Assembly: GCF_051020765.1 (NCBI RefSeq)
Contig: NW_027469298.1
Span: 62,001 to 126,000, forward strand
From: Lasioglossum baleicum
Taxonomy: Eukaryota > Arthropoda > Insecta > Hymenoptera > Halictidae
DNA: 64,000 nucleotides
Direction: 5' to 3'
Numbering within the stretch: position 1 is the first letter of the stretch; each line of letters begins with the position of its first letter. Shown here in pieces: positions 32,701 to 45,900 of this stretch. Below the pieces are notes generated by a model. It saw nothing but the letters and a program-made list of their open reading frames with translations. It was not told the DNA's origin and searched no databases. The position numbers were made by a program, and so were the translations under genes.

Positions 32701-35700
32701 TATTTTCAAGTATGAACAGGACGATCGGTGGACAAACCGAGCGTGAACAGTACTTTCTTCTTCTTGTGTCCGTCCGCTAAATTAATAGGTACACCTGTCC
32801 TGTGATTCCGAGGCTCTACCCAATTATACCGGGAGGGAGTCCACACAGTAGTATTACCAATGGACACGTTAATTCACGGTCCGAATATTAATGTGGAGTG
32901 TCAAATCCTTGACGAACGTTAGCTATTGGTACAGCGTCAATCTTTTTGCCGAAGAACGTACCCTCCGATATCCTATGCTGCTGTGTCGATAGCCTAAATT
33001 CGTGTTCAGGGAAGCAACCTCTTATTCCTTTTCCTGACGGGCACATTCAGTTCATGTATGAATATGTGGATCGATAGGCATACTGTTCCAGAACGTAACG
33101 GCCTTCTGCGAGATTCGCACAGATAAGTCAATAGCTTCACCTATCCCGAGATTCAGTGATTCGAACCAGCTGTCCGAGAGAGAATTCGCTGTTCAGTATA
33201 GGCAATAGACACCTTAATTAATCCTATGAATATTAACGTAGGGAGTCAACCCGTTGGAGAACAGAACCAGATGGTATAAGGTCAAAGATTTTACCGGAAA
33301 CATTACCTTCCGTGAACCTAACCGGATGTAGCAAGTCTCTTACTTACTTTCCTCGGAAATAAATTAACAGACATTTTAGCCGACGGACAATGTAATATCA
33401 TGTATCAATATAAATATCCAGGGTATAGCCATCCGAGGACGTTACCACCTCCTTCGAGAGTCGAACAGCGAAGTCAATAGTTTCACCTATCCTGTAATTC
33501 CGAGCGACAAGCCAGGTTTTCCGGGAGTAAATCCATTGAACAGTACTGGCAATAAACACCTTAATTCACGGTATGAATATTGTAGTAGAGCGTCATTCCC
33601 TCGAGAAAAATTACTGACAGTTATAGAGTCCTTCATTTTATCGGATACGTCACCTCCATATAATATATCCCGCTGTAGCGAGTGCCATGCTTCGTGCTCA
33701 CCGAAACGAATGAGTAGAAATTATAGCAGAAGTATACCTTATTTTCACATATGTATTAGAAGATCCACTGTCTTGCCGTTCGGGACCGTTCCCACCTTCT
33801 TTGGGAGTGGAACGGCTAAATCAATAGTTTCTGCTATCCTGTAATTCCGAAGGTTAAACCAGGTATTCGAGGAGTATGTCTGCTCAACAGTATTGATACT
33901 GAACAACATAAATCACGGTTTGATATTAAAGTAGCTCGTCAATCTGTTTGATACCGTTACTAATTGCTACAGACACAAACATTTTTCCGAAGGCCCTACA
34001 TTCCGAGGACATGACCCGATGCATCGAGAATATAACTCCTTGCTCAGAAATAGAAATTAGTACACATTCTAGTGACATGGACCATAATTTCATAATGAGT
34101 ACGAACATTAAGGGTCAAACCTTCCGAGAAACTTACAACGTTCTTAGAGACTCAAACGGGTAAGTCTGTAGCTTCATACGTCCTGTGGTTTAGAAAGTCG
34201 AACGAGATATCCCGGGTGCAAATGCGCGATACATCATTGACGATAGATACCTTAATACATGGTTTGTATATTAAAATAAAGCGTCCGTCATCTTGATAAC
34301 ATTACCAGTTGGTATAAAGTCAAACGTTATACGGACTGTGTCGAGAATATAACATGGTGCTGAGTGGTAGGAACTAGTAGACATTTTAGCAGGCAGACAA
34401 GTTGTTTTTAAGCATGAATAGCAAACTCGAGGGTCATGCCGTTCATGTATGGTACCACCTTATTTGAGATTCGAACGGCTGAGAGAATAGCTTCAAACAT
34501 CCTCTGGTTCCGGAAGTCATACCATTCCGGCTGTAAATGCTTTGTGCGGTATGGGCTATACATACATTAAATCGCGGATTGAATATTAAGAGCAGCGTCA
34601 CACCGCGTGTGAACGTTACAGTTGCTACAAAGTCAAACGTTATACCGAATCCCCTTCCTAACCCGCCGTATCGAGAGTATAGCGCCTTGTTTATCGAAAC
34701 ACACTAGCATACAATATAGTGACATCACCTCAAATTCGAGTATGATATAGAACATCGAGGCTAGAGCCATTCGAGGACGTTACCACCTACTTTGAGAGTC
34801 GAACGGCTAAGTTAACAGCTTCACCTATCCTGTGATTTCGAGAATCAAACCAGGTAATCCGAGAGTAAATCCGCTAAAGAGAATTGGCAATGGACACCAT
34901 ATTTCACGGTTTGAATATTCGAACCATCGCAGAACGTTACTTACTGGTATAAGGTCGAAATTTCGACCGGATACCTTACGCTCCGAGAACCTATCCCGCT
35001 GCAGCATGTGTCTTGTATAGTGCGCACGGAAACAAATTAGTAGACACATTAGCAGACTGTATCGTTAGTTGCAATGTACCAGTAGGAAGATGGTGGGTCC
35101 AATCGACCGAGAACGTTACCACCTCTTTTGACAGTCGCATTGCTGATGCAATAGCTTCACCTTTTCTGGGATTTCGGGAGACAAACCATGTATTCTGGGC
35201 GAAAATCCGCTGATCAGTATTGGCAATAGACAACATTTATTCGCGGTATGAATATTAAAGTAGAGTATCAAATTGTTTGTCAGCGTTACCAATTGTTATA
35301 AAGACAGACGGTTTACTGAACATCTTACCCTCCGACGAACTAATCCGCTGTATCGAGAGTATAAGATGTTTTTCAGTGGGACGAATTAGTATTCATTTTA
35401 GTGACGGGCCCCTTAATTTCCTGTATGAATTAGAAAAGCGAGTGTCAAACCATTCGGGAACATTTCGGCCTTCTGTAAGAAATGAACGGCTCGGCTAAGT
35501 CAGTACCTACACGCATCCTGTCTTTCCGAGAGTCAAACAAGATGTCCCGGGATTAAATACACTGAACAGTATTGGCAATAGACACCTTACATCACGATAT
35601 GAATACAAAGCGTGAGATTCCAACCGTCGTCGAACATTACCAATTTGTATAAAGTAATTTCTTTTTTTTACACAACAACTTACCCTTCAAGAACATATCC

Positions 35701-36525
35701 CGGTTTGGCGAGGGTCTTGCTTCGAGCTCACGGAAACAAATTATTAGACGTTTTAGCAGACGAACACCTTATATTCAATTGCGAATAGAATAATCGAGAG
35801 TCAAACCGTTCTATAACGAACCCATCATCTTTAAGAATCGGACGGCCAAGTCAATAAATTCACCCATTCTGGTATTCCTATAGACAAACACGGTATTGCG
35901 AGAGTCAATCCGCAGTACAGTATTAGCCATGGACAACTTAATTTGCGGTATAAATAGTAATATCGAGACTCGAACCATCCTAGAATGGTACCTACTGCAA
36001 TATGGTCAAATTTCGTAAAACATACCACACCCTCCGATAGACTAACCCGCTGCAGCAAGTGTCTGGCATAGTGTTCAAGGAAACAAATTAGTAGACACTA
36101 TAGCAGACGGACACGTTAATTGCATGTAGCAATAGGAAGATAGAGGGTCAAACCCTTCTAAGACGTTACTACCTTCTGTGAGAGATGAACGGCTAAGTCA
36201 ATAGCTTCACATATCCTGTGGTTCGCAGAGTCAAACCAGATACTCCGAAAGAAAGTCCTATGACGTGGTTTGGAAATAGACACCTTAATTCGCGGTGTGG
36301 ATATTACAGTAGATCGTCAATACGCTTGAGAGGGTTTCCAATTGGTATAAGGTCTAACGTTTAAGCGAAGCCCATTCCTTCCCCGTACCTCAGCGGCGAC
36401 ATTGAGAGAATAAATTCGAGTCCACAGAAAAAAATTAGTATTCGTTTCAGTGACCGGCACATTAACTTCATATACAAATTAGATGATCGAGGGCCAAACC
36501 GCTCCAGATCGTTGCCATTGGTATA
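29745..36525 (+). repeat. Satellite array block 3, plus orientation
   Basis: About 20 monomers of the ~345-bp satellite, starting at phase ccaggtagtccg. Landmarks are as in block 1. Copies near 30960, 32640, 33340, 33690, 35010, 35710 and 36050 carry the subfamily signature tgtcttgctta plus gtagacattttagcagacg; the rest carry gagagtataacttcgtg plus gtatacattttagtgacgg. It ends at a fold-back near 36525. No gene is supported. Confidence 0.92.
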
Positions 36526-39500
36526 CAAAAGAGGCATGACTCCATGCGAATTGGTAAAGTTCTCCGATGGTTTGACTCCAAACATTTATATTAATACCGT
36601 GAAATAACGTGTCAATTGCAAATACTCTTCAGCGGATTTTCTCCGGTATAACCTGATTTGACTCTCGGAGTCACAGGATATGTGGAGCTATTGACCTAGC
36701 CGTTCGAATATCAAAGATGGTGGTAAAGCCCCCGTACGGTTTGATCATCGATATTCTAATTCATCCATGATGTTAATGTTCCCGTCACTGAAATGAAGAC
36801 TAATTTCCTCCACTGTACACAAAGTTACACTCTCGATAGGGCGGTATAGCTTCGCCGAATGAGAAGCTGTAAGTAAGGTGTTTGACTTCATATCAATTGC
36901 CAATGCTCTGAAACGTCTTGGCGGTCTGAATTAATATTCAAACCGTGAATTATGGTATCTATTGTGAATACTGTTCAGCGGATTTACACCAGGAATATCT
37001 GGTTTGACTCTCCGGATCGCAGGATAGGCAAAGCTATTGACTCAGCCGTACTGCACTCCCAGATGGTGATAACGTTCACGAATGATATGAACCTCGACCT
37101 TCTAATTCAGACAAGAAATTAAGGCATCAGTGGCAGAAATAAAGTCTAATTTCATTCTCTGAAGACCAACGTATACTCTCGATACTGCCGGTGAGGTTCG
37201 CGGCAGGTTAGACCTTTGGTTAAACTTTTGACTTTATTCCAAATAGTAACGCTCTCAAACGATTTGACGGTATACTTTAATAATCAAACCGTGAATAAAT
37301 GAGTCCATTGACAATTCTGTGCAGCGCGTTTACTCCCGGAGTACCTGATATGACTATCGGAATCATAGGATAGGAGAAGCTATTGAATTAGCTGTTCCAC
37401 TCCCAAAGGAGGTGGGAACTATAACGTAGGGTCTGACACTCGGTCTTCTAATTGATTCACGTAATTAAGGTTCCGGTCACTAAGATATATACTCCATTGA
37501 TGCTCTGAACTCCATGTTATACTTTCGGTACAGCGCGTTAGGCTTTCGGTGGGTTAGGTCTCCAGTATAGCCTATGAATTTACACAAATTGCGTCGCATT
37601 CTCAATCGGATTAACGGTTTACTTTAAAATTCAATCCGTGAATTAAGACGACTATTGGTGATACCGTTCAACAGATTTACTCGAGTAATACCTACTCTTG
37701 CTTTCGGTATCTCAGGATAAGTGTAGGTATTGACTTAGCTCTTCTACTCTCAAAGGAGTTGCTAACGTTCTCGCTAGGTTTAACCCCCAATCTTCTAATT
37801 CATTCATGAAATTATGGTGACCGTCACTCTAATGCATTACAATTTTCTTCTCGGAACACGAAGGCATATTCTCGAAACAGCGGGTTAGCTTCACGGAAGA
37901 TAAGTCTTTCGGTAAATAAATTTGTCTCTATACCAATGACGAGCGTACTACAACGGGTTGACGGTCAGTTTTAATATTCATACTGTGAATTAAGGTGTCC
38001 ATTGCTAATACTGCACTGTGCATTGACATCTGCGATACCTCACCAGACCCTCCGAACCGCATGATAGTTGTAGCTATTGACTATGCCGCTCGACTCTCAT
38101 AGATGGGGATACCGTTATCAGAAGTGTCTACCTTCGATTTTCCAATTCATACATCAAATTAAGGTTGCCGTCACGAAAATCTAAACTGACTTGCTTCTCT
38201 GAACACGAAGTTGTACACACGATACAGCGGGTTAGCTTCACGGAATGTAAGGATTTCGGTAATATGTTTGACACTATACGAATAGGTAAAGCTGTACAAG
38301 GGTTTGATGCTCTGCTTTGATATTCATACCGTGAAATAAACTGTCTATTGCCAATACTGTCAAGCGGATTAATACTGGAATATCTGGAATGAATCACGGA
38401 ATCTCAGGATAGGTGAAGCAATTGACATAGCCCTTCGTATCTCAAAGAGGGAGGTAACGTTCTCATACCGTTTGATACTCGATCTTCTAATTCATAACAG
38501 AAATTACGGTGCCTGTCACTAAAAGGTATACTAATTCGTCCCACAGAACAACATGTTATAGTCTCGATACAGCGGGTTAGATTTTCGGAGGGTAAGATCT
38601 GCAGTAAACCGTTTGACTTTATAACAATTGGAACGCTCGCAAACAGTTTGACGCTCTACTTCAGTAATAAAACGGTGAATTAAGGTTTCTATTGCCTAAT
38701 AATGTTCAGCGGATTTACTCCCGTAATACCTGGTTTTGCACACGGAATCACATCACAGGTGCAGTTATTGAATTAGCCGTTCGTCTCTCATGGATGGTGA
38801 CAACGTTCTCGAACAGTTTGGCACTCGATCTTCTCATTCATGCATGAAATTATGGTGTTCTTCACTAAAATGTATACCAGTTCGTTCCTCTGAACACGGT
38901 GTGATACTCCCGATACGGCGGGATCGTTTTTCGGATGGTTAGGCATTCTGACATAAGGCCGATCATACACCTATATGTAATAGTCTATAACTGCTTGACC
39001 GCCTGCCTTAATATTCAAACCGCGAATTGATGTGTCTGTTGCCAATAATCTTCAGCGAGCTTACTCTCGATTTACCCGGGCTAACACTGCGGACCACAAG
39101 ATAGGTGAAGCTATTGGCATAGCGGTTCGTCTGTCACAGAAGGTGGTATCGGTCTCGAACGGTTTGACCCTCGACCTTCTAATCCGAACATGATGTTAAT
39201 GTGCCCGTCACCGAAGTGGAGCCTAGTTTCATTCTCTGAACACGAAGTTATACTCTCTCTACAGCGGTTATATTTTTTAGGATGATAAGGTGTTCGGTAG
39301 AGCGTTTAACTTTATAGCAATTTGTAACGTTCTCGAAGTGTTTGAAGCTGGGTAAAGTTCTCGAACTCCGTCACACACGATCTTCTAATTCTAACATGAC
39401 GTTAATGTGCCCGTGACACAAATGAATACTAATTTCTCTCTCTGATCACGAAGTAATACTCTGAATGAAGCGAGTGAGGTTCGCGGAAGGTAAGGCCTTC

Positions 39501-39563
39501 GGTAAAACGTTTGACTTTATATCAATTGTGAACGATCTTGAACGCTTTGGCACTCTACTTTAA
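36526..39563 (-). repeat. Satellite array block 4, minus orientation
   Basis: Reverse-orientation monomers (ttaatattcaaaccgtgaa, cagcggatttactcc, ggataggtgaagctattga). About 9 copies. A monomer near 39340-39375 has a phase jump where two gttctcgaa segments lie about 30 bases apart, a local deletion or recombination. Interrupted at a TTAA (39560-39563) by a 404-bp insertion. Confidence 0.9.
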
Positions 39564-39967
39564 CCCATTTGCATCATCGCTGTACTTAAGCTCCCGCATC
39601 GAAACATCTGTGACGATCAACTGACGACTGACTCGTACTACCACGCGCGGTCGATCGTACGTGCAGTAACGGACATCGAAATTATTCACCGAGCTTATTA
39701 AGAATGTACTCCTTAAGCGATTGATACACAGTGTTGTATCGCAAATATCGCACTTTACATTTTTTTTACACAAAAGGAAAACAAGTGGTTAAACGTTGTC
39801 TGTCGCAATTGAAGGATATTTTGCAATTGGTTAATGAAAGCAACGTAGGCTCGCGGAATATTTCGCGCTTGGTGATAGTCGACTGTCGCGGCCCGATGAT
39901 TATTTCGCGATTGGTCCTGGTCGGCTGTCGCGGCCCGCGGATTATTCCGCGCTTGAATGGAAATGGG
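39564..39967. mobile_element. 404-bp TTAA-flanked MITE (piggyBac-type)
   Basis: The insertion is flanked by TTAA on both sides (39560-39563 and 39968-39971), and the satellite resumes in phase after it. The ends are inverted: CCCATTTGCATCA on the left, and on the right gaatggaaatggg, which reads CCCATTTCCATTC on the other strand. TTAA duplication and CCC...GGG ends are hallmarks of piggyBac-family non-autonomous elements. The interior is clearly less AT-rich than its surroundings and holds three partial copies of a 42-bp unit (starts 39859, 39901, 39943) with tcgcggcccg. It encodes no transposase. Its ends do not match the visible ends of the piggyBac at 584-2702, so a different family probably mobilised it. 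Confidence 0.85.
39859..39955 (+). repeat. 42-bp direct repeats inside the MITE
   Basis: Units begin tatttcgcgcttgg, tatttcgcgattgg and tattccgcgcttg at 39859, 39901 and 39943, exactly 42 bp apart; the third is partial. Each full unit includes gactgtcgcggcccg or ggctgtcgcggcccg. Confidence 0.85.
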
Positions 39968-42900
39968 TTAATATGCTAACCTAGGATTAAAGTTTCTATT
40001 GCCAATGCTGTACAGCGCATTTTCTTCCGCAATATCTGGATTGTCTTTCGGAGTCACAGAATAGGTGAAGCTATTGACTTGGCCGTAAAGAAAGGTGGTA
40101 ACGTTCCCGAGCGGTTACCCCTGAGTTTGATATTTATACACACAAATTTAATGTCCGTCCACTAAAATATCTACTAATTTGATTTCGAGAGAAATAAGCG
40201 CGACGCTCAATACAGCGTGATAGAATCTCGGAAGGTGAGGTATTCGGTAAAAATAATGACTTAATACGAATTGGTAATGTTCGCCGAAGATTTGACCCGC
40301 TACTTTGAAATGACACTCCATTACGGTTTTCGTACATACAAATATGGTTTCCGTCTCCTAAACTGAGTAGTAATTCGTTTCCGTGAGCTCTAAACATGAC
40401 ACTCGCTGTAGCCGGTTAGGTCCATGGAGGGTAAGGCCTTCGGTAAATCGTAACGCTTCCAATTGGTAACGCTCTCAAACGGTTTGACGCTCTACCTTAA
40501 AACTCAAATCGAGAATTATAATGTCTATTTCCAATACTTTTCAGCGGATTCACATCCGGAGTATCTGATTTTATCTCCGAATCGTATGATAGGTGAAGCT
40601 ACTGACTTAGCCGTTCGACTCTCGCGGAAGGTGATAACGTCCTCGAGCGGCTTGGCCCTTAATCTTCTAATTCATACATGAAGTTAAGGTGCACGACACT
40701 CAAATGCATACGAATTTCTTCCCTGAATACAACGTGATACTCTCGAAACGGCGTGTCTGTTTCTCCGTAGTTATGGCCAACTCCAATATGCTTTTCTTTA
40801 TATTAATTTGCAATGCTCTAAAACGGTTAGACACCATTCCTTACTATTCATACCGTGAAATAAGGTGTCTATTGGCAATAATGTTCAGTAAATATACTCA
40901 AGCTGTACCTGCATTGAATCTCCGAATCACTGGGAACGTGAAGCTATTGTCATAGCCGTTCGACTCTTAGAGAAGGTGCTAACGTTCTCGAACGGTTAAA
41001 CACTCGCCCTTCTAATTCACGTATAAAATTAAGGTGCTAGTCTCAAAAATGTGTACCAGTTCGCACCTCTGTACACGGCGTTAATCTCACGATAAATCGG
41101 GTTACTTTTTCGGAGGGTAGGGCAATCTGCAAGAAGTTTGAGCCTACGCCTATAGGTAATATTCTACATCGGCCGAACGGCCTGCTTTAATATTCAAACC
41201 GAGAATTGAGGTGTCTATTGCCTTTTCTATACAGCGCATTTACTCCAGGAACATCTCGTTGGTCTTTCAGTATCACACGATATACCAAGCAATTGATCTC
41301 GCCCTTCGATTCTCAAAACATGTGGGAACGTTCGCGGACGATTTGAACCTCCATCTTTCTACTGGTACATGCAATTAAAGTGTCCGTCCGATAAAGAGAC
41401 CACCAATTTTCTTACTCGACCACTGAGCAATGCACTTGCTGCTGCGGATTAGGCCCTCTAAAGGTATGGTATTCGGTAATTGGTATGACCCTATGCGCAT
41501 TGGTAATGTTCTCCGTTGGTTTGACTCCCTACATTCATATACGTACCGCAAAGTATAGTGTCAGTTGCCAAAAAACTTCAGCGGTCTTAGTCCCGGATTA
41601 CCTGATTTGACTCTAGGAATTACAAGACTGGTGAAGCAATTGACTTCGCCATCCGCCTCTCACTGAAGGTGGTAACGTCCGCGTACGGTTCGACCATCGA
41701 TGTACTAACTCATGCAGGATGTTAAGGCACTCGTAACTAAAATGTATATTAATTTTATCCACTGAACGTGAAGTTATTCTCTCGATGCAGCGGGTCAGGT
41801 TCGCGGATGGTACAGCCATCGGTAAAACGTTGGGCATTATAAAAGTTGGTAACGTTCACAAACGGTTTGACGCCCAATTTTAGCATTCAAACCGTGAATT
41901 AAGGTGTCTATTGCCGTTTCTATTCAGCGGATTTATTTCCGGAATACCTGGTTTGGCTCTCGGAATGACAGGGTAGGCGAGTCTATTCACGTAGCCCTTC
42001 GTCACTCATAAAAGCTGGTAACGTTCTGGAAAGGTTTGCCTCGCGACCCTCTCATTCATACATGAAATTAAGGTGCCCTTTACTCAAATGAATACTAATT
42101 TGTGTCTCCGATTACGAATATATACTCTCGATACCGCGGACTAGGTACTCGGAGGGTAAGGTCTTTGGTAGAACTTTTGACATTATACCAATGTGTAACG
42201 GTCTACCAATGTTAGACTTTGTACTTTAATATTCAAATCGTAAAATAAGGCGTCAATTGCCAATATTGTTCAACTGGTTCCCTCCTGGAATGACTGCTTT
42301 GACTCCCAGAATCACAGGATAGGTGATGCTATTGTCGTAGCTGTGCGACTCTCAAAGAAGGTGGTAACGTTTTCGGACGGTTTGATTCTCGATTATGCTA
42401 GTCTCACACGGAAATGATGTCTTCGTTCGCCAACGTATGTACTAATTACTTTCCGCGAATAGTCAGCAAAACACTATCTACACCGGTCTAGAATTCTCGA
42501 GAGGTGCGGCCATCCGCAAAAGTTTGACTCTATACGAATAGGTGACGTTCTACAACGGTTTGACTCTGGACTTTAATATTTATTCCGTGAATTAGGGTGT
42601 CTAATGCCTATGCCGTACAGGGGATATTCATCTGGCATACCTGGTTTGACAGGCGGAATCACACGATATGTGAAACTATTGTCTTAGCCGTTCGATTTCC
42701 AAAGAAACTTGTTACTTTCTCGAACGGTTTGACACCCGATCTTCGAATTAATGCCTGAAATTAAGGTGGATGTCCCAAAAAGATATGCCACTTTGTTTCT
42801 CTGGACTCGAAGTTGTACGCTCGATATAGCAGGATAGATCCTTGGAAGATAAGGCCTTCGGTAATTAATTTGACTCCATATAAATAGGTATCGTTCTACA

Positions 42901-45900
42901 TCGTATTGACGCTCAGCTTTACTACTCAAACTGTGGAACAAGGTGGCAATTTTCTGTACATTCCAGCGTAGATACCCACGGGATACCTGATTGGACACTC
43001 GGAATCACAGGTCAGGTGAAACCTTCGATTTAACCGATCGATTCTGAATGCGGGTGGTAACGTCCTCGAAATGCTTGAGCCGCGATGTTCCATATCATAC
43101 ATGAATTTAAGGTGACGTCACTAAATTGTATACTAGTGTATTTCCCGAAACAAGAAGCTATACTCTGGATGCGGCCGGGTAGGTAAGGGATTCGGTAAAA
43201 CCTTTGACTTTATAGCAACTGTAACGTTCACGCACGCTGTGACGCTGCTCTTAATATTGAATCCGCGAATTTAGGTATCTACAGCCAATACTGTACTGCG
43301 CATTTACAGCCAGAATATCTGATTTGACTTCTGGAATCACAGGATGTATGAAACTATTCACTTAGCCGTTCAAATCTCAAATAACGTGGTACCTTTCTCG
43401 AATGTTATGACCCTCGATTTTGCTATTCATACATGAAAACAGCTTGTCCGCCTGCTAAAATGTTTACTTATTCCTACCACTGAGAACCATGTTATACTTT
43501 CGATACAGTGCGCTAGGATTTCGGAGCGTAAGGTCTTTCGTATAACGTTTGACTTTATACCAGTTGGTAATATTACGAAGAGGGTAGACGCTTTATTTTA
43601 GCTGGTTATTTTCTCGGATGGTAAGGTCTTCTGTACAACGTTTGACTTTATACCAACCGGTAACGTTCACAAGCAGTTTCACGCTCAGCTTCAATATTCA
43701 AACCATTTATTAAGGTGTCCATTGCCTATACAATTCAGCAGACTTACTCCTGCTATACCTGGCTCATCTCTCGGAATCAAAGGATAGATGGAAGCTATTG
43801 ACTTAGCTGTTGGACACGCGAATTGGGCTGTCACGATCTTAAACGGTGTGACTCTCGATCTACTAAATCGTACACCAAGGAAAGGTGCCCGTCTCAGAAA
43901 TGAATAGTAATTTCTCTCTCTGAACACGAAGTTATACTCACGATGATGCGGGTGAGGATCGCGCAAGGTGCGATCTTTGGTAAGACACTTTACTTTTGTA
44001 CCAACTGGTTGCGTTCCCAAACGGTGTGACGCTGTATTTTAATATTGAAACCGGGAATTGAGGTGTCTGTTGAGAATACTGTTCAGCGGATTTACACCAG
44101 GAATATCTGGTCTGACTCTCCGAATCGCAGGATAGGCGAAGCTTAGCCGCACGTGACTCACAGATAGAGGTAAATTTCTCGAAAGGTTTGACCCTCGACC
44201 TTCTAATTCATGCATGAAATTAAGGCACCGGTGACAGAAATAAAGACTAATTTCATTCCCAAAACACCAACTGATACTCTCGATGATGCCGTTGAGGTTC
44301 GCGGCAGGTAAGGCCTTCAGTAAAACGTTTGACTTTATGCCAATTGGTAAGGCTCTCAATCGATTTGACGGTATACTTTAATAGTCAAACCGTGTCTAGA
44401 GGTGTCTATTGCCAATTCTGTGCACCGCGGATACACCCGTAGTATCTGATTTGATTATCGGAATCACACGATAGCATAGGCAATAGAATAATCCGTTCCA
44501 CTCCCATAGATGAAGGGAACGGTCTCGAACGGTTTGACACTCGGTCTTCTAATTAATACGCGTTATTAATGTTCCGGTCACAAAAATGTATACTACATTG
44601 TTCCTCTCAGCTCCGTGTTACACTATCGGTACAGCACGTTAGTCTTTCGGAGGCTTAGATCTCCAGAAAAGAGTTTGACTTTATACAAATTGCGTAGCAT
44701 TCACAAACGGATTTGCGGTCTACATTAACATTCAATCCGTGAATTGAGGTGTCTATTGCCAATATTTCTCAGCGGACTTATTCCCGGAATACCAGGCTTG
44801 ACTCTCGGAATCACAGGATAGGTGAAGATATTGTCATAGCCGTTCGTCTCACACAGATGGTTCTAACATTATCGAACCATTTGACCCTCAATCTTCTAAT
44901 TCATGCATGAGCTAAAGGTGCTCGTCACTAAAATGTATACTAGTTCGTACCTTTGAACACGATGTTATACGCCAGACACAGCTTATCACTTTTTCGGTGT
45001 GTATGGCATACTGTAAATCGTTTGACTTTATAGCAATTAGTAACGTTCTCACACGGTGTGACACTCTACTTTAATATTCATTCGGCCAATTAAGGTATCA
45101 ATTACCAATATTGAGCGGTGTATTCACTCCCTGTATATGTGGTTTGACCCTCGCAATCGGAGAATGCGTGAAAATATTGACTTAGCCGGTCGTCTTTCAA
45201 AGACGGTGGCAACGGTTTCGATCGGTTTGTCCCTTGAGCTTCTATTTCATGCATGAAATTAAGGCGCCCGTGAATAAAATGTACAGTAATTTGTATCAAT
45301 CTGGGCATGACAGGATGGGTCACGCTGATGACATAACTGTGGGACTCTTAAGGACAGTGGGCACTATCTCGATTGATTTGGTACCCGATCTTCTAATTCA
45401 GAATGACATTAAGGTCCCAGTCAGTAAAATGATTACTAATTTGCTTATCTGAACACAGAGATATACTTTAGAAGCGGCAGGTTAGCTTCTCCGAAGGTAT
45501 GGCCATCTGGAAGGTGTTTAACTCTATACCAATAGGTAACGTTTTACAATGGTCTGCCGGTCAGCTTCAATATTGGTACCGTGAAATGGTGTATCTGTTG
45601 CCCACACTGTTCAGCGGATGTACTCCGGGAATACCTGGTATGACTCTCGGAGACACAGGATAGGTGGAGCTACGACTTAGCTGTTAGACTCACAAGGATG
45701 GTTGTAACGTTCCATCACGGTATGACTCTTGATCCTCCTATTCATACGTGACATAGAGGTGCGAGTCACTAAAATATTTCCTAATCTGTATCCCTGAACC
45801 CGCAGTTATACCCACGATACAGCGGTTCACTTTCTCGAAATGTATAGTATCCGGTATGGAGTATGACGTTATAGCAATTGGAAACGTTCTCCAGCAGTTT

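Noticed and set aside
39564..39967. 82-codon frame (39731-39979) as a gene in the MITE
   Set aside because: The frame runs across the 42-bp repeats and out through the element end into the satellite. Its repeated RNISRLV phrases come from the DNA repeat, and no domain is visible.
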